Of a stretch of DNA of 56,449 nt, positions 20,601 to 26,356 are shown piece after piece. This stretch comes from an uncultured Eubacteriales bacterium. GTDB taxonomy: Bacteria > Bacillota > Clostridia > Oscillospirales > Acutalibacteraceae. Below the pieces are notes generated by a model. It had not been told where the DNA came from, made no database searches, and was given only the letters and a program-made list of their open reading frames with translations. Every line of letters begins with the position of its first letter. Within the stretch, counting starts at the first letter, position 1. The position numbers and the translations under genes were made by a program. Location of the stretch: NCBI GenBank assembly GCA_934454655.1, contig CAKSFK010000013.1:1-56449 (forward strand). Reading direction: 5' to 3'.

Positions 20601-22441
20601 TGGCTGAAAACGTCAGCACCGTGCTTTCCGTAAGGGCGTCAACGGGTGCCGGCGACAGCGTCTGGGCGGGACGTAACGATTACAGTCGAAACGCTTTCAG
20701 AATATTCCCGTCCGACAGCGGCTCGGGTTGGCACAGCGGCTCGTTTGTGTTCACGGCAGAGCCTAACGAGAGCGGAAACACGCTTTACAATTCGCTTTAT
20801 ATTCTTACATCCAATTACGCAAACCCGACAAAGCTTTACCTTGATAACATAACCGTAACCCCCGTAACCGACGATACCTGCCTTGCGGCGGTAGACCCGA
20901 ATAACGGAAGGGATATTATCTATTCCGTCGGCACGGCGGGCGCGGCGGTACAGCTTCCCGCGGTCAGCCTTAACGGTCACACGTTTGAGGGCTGGTCGGA
21001 TAACTCTTACGAGGTAAATAACGCGGCTGAGGTTGTTTATAAAAAAGGCACGGCAACCGTCTGCGCGATATGGACTCCGAACGGACCTGTCGCTGATGTA
21101 AACCGTGATTCGGCGCTTGACGTTCGCGATATGGTTGAGCTTAAGAAAATTCTGGCAGGCAACAAAAACGCTTCAGACGCTCCGTCTGCCGATGTTGACG
21201 GGGACGGAACGGTTGCAAGCAGCGACCTTTCGGAATTAAAGCAGATGTTGCTCGGAGCCGACAGAGGAAACATCGGCGGCAAAGTACTTATAGGCGGAGT
21301 TGACATTTCGCGGTATAAAATAGTTCTGCCGAGCAAGGTTACAAGAATTGCCGCTTCCGAGGCGGAAGAGCTTGTTAAACAGCTTAACTCAAACGGCGGA
21401 TATAACATTGAAATAACCGACAGCAGCACTGCCGAAACGGAATATGAAATATTAATAGGAAATGTCGGCAGAACCACGGATACCTCGGTTTCGGAAAGCG
21501 AAAGATATTCGATTGCGGTCATAGGCAAAAAGCTTGTTATAAGCGCAGGCAGCGATGAGGCGCTTGCAGGGGCGATCATGTGCATAAAGGGCTTTTACAG
21601 CCGCACCTGCAATAAGGGAACAACCTTAAGCCTTAACGCGAATTATTCATTCACGGGCAACTATTACGCGGGCGAAAACGGATACAAATATGTTTGGGGC
21701 GACGAATTCAACGGTACCGAGCTTAACCGCAGTCTGTGGGTGGACAGCGGCGACACATACGAAACGGTGTCCTGCATCGGTACAAAGTGCAAGGCGCGCA
21801 AGAGTGAGGGCTGCTATGTTGAAAACGGCAATGCGATAATTTACGCCGACCATGACCCCGAAACGGGCGATTTCACCCACCGTCAGATATCCACCGACGG
21901 CACGCATGAATTTCTTTACGGCTGTATGGAGGTTCGCGCAAAGCTGTCGGCTTACCCGGGTGCTGATGCTATATGGTTCAGTTCCCGCCGTGGGGAGAGC
22001 GGTTACAGCCAAGAAATAGACCTTCTTGAGGACTTAAGCTATCCCGTGAATCAGTTTGCGTCAAATCTGCATTATTGGGGTGAATCGCATTATTCGCTTG
22101 ACAGCATCTGCCCTAAGGATAAGGTGTTCAAGCTTGCAAACGGGGCTTTGAGCGACGAGTACCACATCTACACCCTGCAGTGGGATAAGGATGAGATAAA
22201 GTATTGCGTTGACGGTAAGGTGTTCTTCTCTTACGTGATAAAGAACGGTATGAAGGATGTCGGAGCGGAGGTGTTCCGTCAGGCGTGCCAAACGCTTTTA
22301 TCCACAACAATGGGCGCTTCCAACTACGGCCCCGTATGGAAGGCGGGCGACCCTGACAGAGTGGAGCTTTTGGTCGACTATATAAGACTGTATCAGCGCG
22401 GCAGCGATAACGGATACAGCCGTGAAACACTTAAAAAGTAA
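17660..22441 (+). CDS. Secreted GH16 glucanase with CBM-like/InlB array and internal dockerin
   Basis: 1593-aa secreted enzyme. Signal peptide, then four beta-sandwich-like modules (starting near residues 43, 341, 621 and 900), each followed by an InlB-type repeat, then a dockerin (about 1145-1199: DVNRDSALDVRDM and DVDGDGTVASSDL, both good calcium loops), an alpha/beta GH20b-like domain (about 1204-1330), and a GH16 catalytic domain (about 1341-1593). The catalytic motif EIDLLE has Glu1452, Asp1454 and Glu1457. The GH16 domain is very similar to that of the upstream lipoprotein (shared CKARKSE/CMARKSE region, HRQISTDGTH, VDGKVFFSY). I chose ATG 17660 over 17609 because GAAAGGG precedes it and a signal peptide follows. 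The internal dockerin between the binding array and the enzyme is uncommon; dockerins are usually terminal. Confidence 0.88.
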   Translation: MTHSTVKRLFKKSLSMLCAVTLAAACLPNFLSRAENIDNGTTVYDFENGTWSQENRNGFHTGKDENVTVDGDKLYFLTNSWAKDKNMCEIAKDGNNNVLKVYNSSGDTYWPLIMLNGGDSFYELEAGRKYAISFRYKVVSSGATNSFMTLCKGVKSSAQFNIQSLTNLFEENVTSANTKDNYKIIENFSGTNPTITQWDGVTLNRNTNTGTNPTALGSWQTFSGSFTGMDKTVLSDGSVMHPYLGIYLTLSSGTEILFDDFEIRTRSQVTLNANGGTFGGEENLSVSGEIGSPINETPFRSGWALTGWYKDPECTKETDGTIPSAAGTVLYAGWEQIEKQTFDFENNIAVSGKVGNIRVSSYDTIENNNHNVWSVKEENGNRVLNISYPGVNPINENAYQPGALLLNNGEKVASLEPGAVYTVSMRYKINAVGDTNKAWLYLMQSPLADDGVTNNLWGNLQTVNNAFGTSHGAESRRIISSFNNSSLAGISDLNGTPLRLGKWTTFSYSFTAEDYGNGNYVGLATCAVPGLDIYIDDITFVKKYKTITFDTGFADVKISPISGTGKIYLPQNPEYEEHRFIGWFTDSACTVPFTATDYSELGNATKLYAGWRFIGFSDNELFDFEEESGTVTSGETDGIPVSSHTEADKNNFTVITEPDGNRVLKIGYNGSDANGYKNGTFILNKNGIVPELYPGREYTVTMRVKYVSQINSDNNKTARVALTEDIITGDTGMASEFGTVLGDSSIFCTDYTPGSRRDKSYLLLKDFTGSYSSLTDINGDSVPLGEWHTVTKTFTSYPQKTNGNLYVGITACTATGLSIYIDDIRFVSGDSGIIDFKPNGGSTVQPVAAKNGETVTLPRPQKAGYVFTGWHLDENLTERADAEFTVSGYTKLYAGWAYGTVVTFEDYPEGWTERVQLPGYNARFSRLAALNATLKQGDTVLEINVQENLKTNDYTYFALNSGNGNYTVERNVKYLVTFDYLAENVSTVLSVRASTGAGDSVWAGRNDYSRNAFRIFPSDSGSGWHSGSFVFTAEPNESGNTLYNSLYILTSNYANPTKLYLDNITVTPVTDDTCLAAVDPNNGRDIIYSVGTAGAAVQLPAVSLNGHTFEGWSDNSYEVNNAAEVVYKKGTATVCAIWTPNGPVADVNRDSALDVRDMVELKKILAGNKNASDAPSADVDGDGTVASSDLSELKQMLLGADRGNIGGKVLIGGVDISRYKIVLPSKVTRIAASEAEELVKQLNSNGGYNIEITDSSTAETEYEILIGNVGRTTDTSVSESERYSIAVIGKKLVISAGSDEALAGAIMCIKGFYSRTCNKGTTLSLNANYSFTGNYYAGENGYKYVWGDEFNGTELNRSLWVDSGDTYETVSCIGTKCKARKSEGCYVENGNAIIYADHDPETGDFTHRQISTDGTHEFLYGCMEVRAKLSAYPGADAIWFSSRRGESGYSQEIDLLEDLSYPVNQFASNLHYWGESHYSLDSICPKDKVFKLANGALSDEYHIYTLQWDKDEIKYCVDGKVFFSYVIKNGMKDVGAEVFRQACQTLLSTTMGASNYGPVWKAGDPDRVELLVDYIRLYQRGSDNGYSRETLKK

Positions 22442-22460
22442 TTATATTTGAGGTTTAAAA

Positions 22461-23837
22461 ATGCGTGCAGAAATTTACAGAACGTGCGAATCGACCGGTG
22501 ACAGGTTGAAGCATACAGAAACGGCGGAATTTAAGGAAGAACCGTTTTCGCTTGACACACTGAAACAAAAAAACAACGATACCGAGCAGGCTCTTATCAA
22601 CATTCATCCCGAGGCGACGTTCGAAAAGTTCGGGGGCTTCGGAGCGGCTGTGACGGAGTCATCGGCAACGGCATGGATGAAGATGAGCGAGGATAAAAGG
22701 GATGAGCTTGCAAAGGCTTACTTTTCCGAAAAGGACGGTATAGGTTATACCGTCAGCAGGGTTTCGGTTCACAGCTGTGACTTTTCGCTCGACGCTTATT
22801 CGTATATTAAGGATGGGGATATGTCCCTTGAAAGCTTTGATATTTCAAGGGAGGAAAAAGCGGTAATACCGTTCCTTAAGACGGCGCAGAAATATGCCGA
22901 AGGCTTTAAAATACTGGCAAGCCCGTGGAGTCCGCCGCCATTTATGAAGGACAACGGCGACTGGCACGGCGGCTACCTAAAGCCGGAGTGCTACGGCGCG
23001 TGGGCAAAATATATACGCCGCTATGCCGAAGAAATGAAAAAACGCGGCGTCGGCATTTGGGGTGTTACCGTTCAAAACGAAACCAGACACCACCAGATGT
23101 GGGAGTCCTGCGTTTACACGCCCGAGCAGGAGGCGGAGTACGTTAAAAACAACTTAGGCCCGGCTCTTGAGGGAACGGGAATTAAAATTTTTGTTTACGA
23201 CCACTGTAAAGAGCGCATTTTTGAACGCTGCCTTAAATACTACAAAGACCCGGTGCTTAAAAATTATATATCCGGAATAGCCTGCCACTGGTATTCGGGC
23301 GACCATTTCGGGGAAATAGAGCTGTGCAAGAGAACATTTCCCGATAAATCGGTAATTATGTCCGAAGGGTGCACGTATTCGGGCGAAAAGGGTATGCACA
23401 AATCCAACGAGTGGGAGCAGTCGAGAAAGTACGCACACGATATTATGGGCGACCTTAATTCGGGTCTTGATATGTTTATCGACTGGAACATAACCCTTAA
23501 CGAGGAAAACGGTCCCTGCCATTGGAGAGAGGGGCGCGCCTACTGCGAGGCGGGAATTTACTGCGATACCGTAAATAACGAGCTGGTATACAGCCCAAAT
23601 TACTATGTTATAGGTCAATTCAGCAAATTTATAAGACCGGGCGCCGAAAGACTGGGCATAAGCAGCTTTTCAGCACAGCTTGAGTCAACCGCCTTTAAAA
23701 ATAAGGACGGCAGTATAGCGGTTGTTGTTTATAATAACGGAAATTCGGAAGTCTGCTACACACTCAGAATTCACGGCAAGCTTCTTGAAAGAAGAGCGCT
23801 TCCGAAATCCGTTGAAACAATATGCTTTTCAGAATAG
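22461..23837 (+). CDS. GH30 family glycosidase (glucosylceramidase/beta-1,6-glucanase type)
   Basis: 458-aa clan GH-A enzyme. The opening FEKFGGFGAAVTESSA and the ILASPWSPPPFMKDN segment are typical of GH30. The acid/base is Glu207 in TVQNE and the nucleophile Glu302 in MSEGC, with a short beta domain at the C terminus (STAFKNKDGSIAVVVYNNG). No signal peptide is visible, so it is probably cytoplasmic and acts on imported oligosaccharides. GH30 members include beta-glucosylceramidases, beta-1,6-glucanases, beta-xylosidases and xylanases. Beside two GH16 enzymes, cleavage of beta-1,6 branches or of beta-glucosides from a beta-1,3/1,6-glucan is the most natural reading. It lies 19 bases after the GH16-dockerin gene and 20 before the GH2 gene. 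Confidence 0.9.
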   Translation: MRAEIYRTCESTGDRLKHTETAEFKEEPFSLDTLKQKNNDTEQALINIHPEATFEKFGGFGAAVTESSATAWMKMSEDKRDELAKAYFSEKDGIGYTVSRVSVHSCDFSLDAYSYIKDGDMSLESFDISREEKAVIPFLKTAQKYAEGFKILASPWSPPPFMKDNGDWHGGYLKPECYGAWAKYIRRYAEEMKKRGVGIWGVTVQNETRHHQMWESCVYTPEQEAEYVKNNLGPALEGTGIKIFVYDHCKERIFERCLKYYKDPVLKNYISGIACHWYSGDHFGEIELCKRTFPDKSVIMSEGCTYSGEKGMHKSNEWEQSRKYAHDIMGDLNSGLDMFIDWNITLNEENGPCHWREGRAYCEAGIYCDTVNNELVYSPNYYVIGQFSKFIRPGAERLGISSFSAQLESTAFKNKDGSIAVVVYNNGNSEVCYTLRIHGKLLERRALPKSVETICFSE

Positions 23838-23857
23838 GCAGTGCCGGAGGAGAAAAA

Positions 23858-26188
23858 ATGCGAAAACAAATATCACTTAACAAGGGCTGGCTTTTCCACA
23901 AGGGGGATATAAACGTCCGCCGTCCCACAGATAAAGGACCGGTATACAACGGCAGTAAAACCGAACGTAAAATAATAGGTCCCGCGGCTTATCATTATCA
24001 CGATAAGCCCGATTCGTACGAAACGGATAAGCAAATTAACAGCGAGGGCTGGAAATACGTTAACGTTCCGCACGATTATATAATCGACCAGGATATGAGC
24101 GAGAACGAAAACAACGCGAACGGCTATGTAAAATACGATAACGCATGGTACCGTAAGCATATTACAATCGGCGAAGAGGCGCGCGGTAAAAGAATATTGC
24201 TTTTGTTCGGGGGAGTAACGGGCAAATCGACAATTTACTTCAACGGCTGCCTTATGAAACACAATTTTTCAAGCTATAACAGCTTTGTTGTGGACGTAAG
24301 CGCCAACGCGTATATCGGTAGGGACAATGTTCTGGCGGTATACGTAAACACCGAGGAGTTTGAGGGCTGGTGGTATCAGGGCGGAGGAATATACCGCAAC
24401 GTTTCAATGCTTATAACCGACCCCGTCGCGATTGACCTGTACGGAGTTTACGCTCCGACAAAAAAATGCGAGGATAACAGGTGGCGGATAGATTTTGAAA
24501 CAACCGTTGTAAACGATTCCTACAGCGACTGCACCGTGGACGTTAAAACCACCGTAACGGGAGCGGACGGCAGGGAGATAGCCGCCGTCACGGCAAAGGG
24601 TGAAGTGCCGCTGCGCGACAAAAACTGCATTAAATATTCCGCCGACGTGTTCTCGCCCCTTTTGTGGGATACCGAAAACCCCAATTTGTACACCGTTAAG
24701 ACCGAAATTACCGCGTCGGATGGAAGTCTGGATGAAAGCGTGACGCGCATAGGCTTCCGCACGGTTGAGATAAGCCCCGAAAAGGGACTGCTTTTAAACG
24801 GCAAAAAGACGTACATCAAGGGCGTTTGCTCACATCAGGACTACGGCCTTACGGGGCTTGCCGTTCCCGATAACGTCGCCAGATACAAAATTGAGCTTAT
24901 GAAGGAAATGGGAGCAAACGGTTTCAGAACCACGCATTACCAGAATTCGGACGCCAATATGGACGCGTTTGACGAACTCGGTTTCCTTGTAATGGACGAA
25001 TCGCGTTGGTTTGAGGCTACGGACGAGGCAATAGAACAGCTTGAAACGCTTGTTAAGCGCGACCGCAACAGACCGTCTGTTATATTCTGGTCAACAAGCA
25101 ACGAAGAGCCGCTTCATATGCAGGAAAACGGCAGACTTATACATATGGCGCTTGCGGCAAGAATACGAAAGCTTGATAACACAAGGTTTATTACCGCCGC
25201 GGAGTGCCATTCACCCGAAAAGTCCACAATATACGACTGCTGTGACGTTATAGGCATAAACTACAACCTTGAGGTATACGACACCGTGCACTCAAAATAT
25301 CCCGAAAAGGCGATATTCTCGTCCGAGTGCTGCGCCACGGGAACTATAAGGGACTGGAATTTGCCCGGCAACTTAAACGGCAAGATTATAAGCAAGGACC
25401 ATATGACCAACAACTGGTTCAGAGGCCGCGAGGAAACATGGAAATATCTTAACAGCAAGCCCTATGTTATAGGCGGATACCAGTGGGCGGCGGTTGAACA
25501 CCGCGGAGAGGCGGAATGGCCGGTCGTCTGCTCAAAATCGGGTGCGATGGACCTGTTCTTGCAGAAAAAGGGAGCGTTTTACCAAAACCGGTCGCACTGG
25601 ACCGAAAAACCGATGGTTCACATAGTTCCGCACTGGAATTATAAAGGTCTTGAGGGCAGACCGATAACGGTTGCGGTTTACACAAACTGTGAAGAGCTTG
25701 AACTTTTCCTTAACGGAAAAAGCCTCGGTAAAAAAACGATTGAAAAATTCGGGCACGGCGAATGGGAGGTAGATTACGAGCCCGGCGAGCTTAAGGCGGT
25801 CGGGTATTGCGGCGGAGAAACTGCCGCGCAGGATGTAAGAAAAACCTCTAAAAGGGCGTGCAGGCTGGTTCTTAAGGCTGATAACAAATTCAGGGCAAAC
25901 GGCGAGGATCTTGCGCTGTTTACCTGCGAATGTGTGGACGAGGACGGCTTGCCGGTTCCCGATGCAGATGAATTTGTGCGTTTTTCGGCAACGGCGCCCG
26001 CAAAAATTGTCGGAACGGGCTCCGCAAACGACGACCACATAAGGGTAACCTTAGCCGAGCGGAGAATGTATGCGGGGAAAATATCGGTTGCGGTAAGACC
26101 CGCCGAGGGACAGCAGACCGTTGAGCTTTTTGCACAAAGCTCAAACTGCGGCACGGCTGTTATAAGCGAAAAAGCCAATTTAGATTAA
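23858..26188 (+). CDS. GH2 family glycosidase (beta-galactosidase-like)
   Basis: 776-aa GH2 enzyme: jelly-roll sugar-binding domain (KGWLFHKGDINVRRPT; VPHDYIIDQDM), an Ig-like domain, a TIM barrel (GANGFRTTHYQNSDANMDAF, LGFLVMDESRWF, RNRPSVIFWSTSNEEP) and C-terminal beta domains. The predicted acid/base is Glu416 in SNEE and the nucleophile Glu490 in SSECC. The usual HNP-type motif after FRT is HYQ here. No signal peptide, so it is probably intracellular. ATG 23858 is chosen because GGAGG lies 8 bases upstream; an in-frame ATG at 23822 would overlap the GH30 gene. The substrate is uncertain: the annotation class is beta-galactosidase, but in this locus a beta-glucoside or other exo-linked sugar is equally possible. 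Confidence 0.88.
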   Translation: MRKQISLNKGWLFHKGDINVRRPTDKGPVYNGSKTERKIIGPAAYHYHDKPDSYETDKQINSEGWKYVNVPHDYIIDQDMSENENNANGYVKYDNAWYRKHITIGEEARGKRILLLFGGVTGKSTIYFNGCLMKHNFSSYNSFVVDVSANAYIGRDNVLAVYVNTEEFEGWWYQGGGIYRNVSMLITDPVAIDLYGVYAPTKKCEDNRWRIDFETTVVNDSYSDCTVDVKTTVTGADGREIAAVTAKGEVPLRDKNCIKYSADVFSPLLWDTENPNLYTVKTEITASDGSLDESVTRIGFRTVEISPEKGLLLNGKKTYIKGVCSHQDYGLTGLAVPDNVARYKIELMKEMGANGFRTTHYQNSDANMDAFDELGFLVMDESRWFEATDEAIEQLETLVKRDRNRPSVIFWSTSNEEPLHMQENGRLIHMALAARIRKLDNTRFITAAECHSPEKSTIYDCCDVIGINYNLEVYDTVHSKYPEKAIFSSECCATGTIRDWNLPGNLNGKIISKDHMTNNWFRGREETWKYLNSKPYVIGGYQWAAVEHRGEAEWPVVCSKSGAMDLFLQKKGAFYQNRSHWTEKPMVHIVPHWNYKGLEGRPITVAVYTNCEELELFLNGKSLGKKTIEKFGHGEWEVDYEPGELKAVGYCGGETAAQDVRKTSKRACRLVLKADNKFRANGEDLALFTCECVDEDGLPVPDADEFVRFSATAPAKIVGTGSANDDHIRVTLAERRMYAGKISVAVRPAEGQQTVELFAQSSNCGTAVISEKANLD

Positions 26189-26245
26189 AAAATACATAAA
26201 TTAATCAAATTATTTATTTTAGTATTGGTGAAATTATGCTATAAT
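26188..26245 (+). promoter_or_regulatory. Promoter and shared upstream block of the 948-aa binding-protein gene
   Basis: An extended -10 TGCTATAAT (TATAAT at 26240-26245) with a weak -35 TTTTAG (26217-26222) at 17 bases. The block 26188-26218 matches 5719-5749 at 25 of 31 positions with identical spacing to the -10. A weak -35 beside a conserved upstream block fits an activator-dependent promoter. It starts a second transcription unit inside the locus. Confidence 0.62.
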
Positions 26246-26275
26246 CAATAAAAAATAAAGATTTGTATAACATTT

Positions 26276-26333
26276 GACAGGGGCAAAACAACTAAAAACC
26301 TGTTTTTAGGTTAGAAACGGTCTAGTCCCTGTC
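26276..26333 (+). other. Structured 5' leader RNA (nested hairpins)
   Basis: The ~100-base leader of the 948-aa binding-protein mRNA can fold into an outer 8-bp stem, GACAGGGG (26276-26283) with TCCCTGTC (26326-26333), enclosing a perfect 7-bp hairpin CTAAAAA/TTTTTAG with loop CCTG (26292-26309). I do not recognise a known riboswitch consensus. It could regulate or stabilise the mRNA. Confidence 0.5.
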
Positions 26334-26356
26334 GAAGGTCTGAAGAGGAATGAAAT

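Noticed and set aside
7260..22441. Recent tandem DNA duplication of the module blocks
   Set aside because: Similarity is clear at the protein level, but the DNA has diverged widely, so this is old shuffling rather than a fresh repeat.
26276..26333. Known riboswitch upstream of the 948-aa binding protein
   Set aside because: No consensus of TPP, SAM, glycine, lysine, cobalamin, purine or glmS type could be matched by eye.
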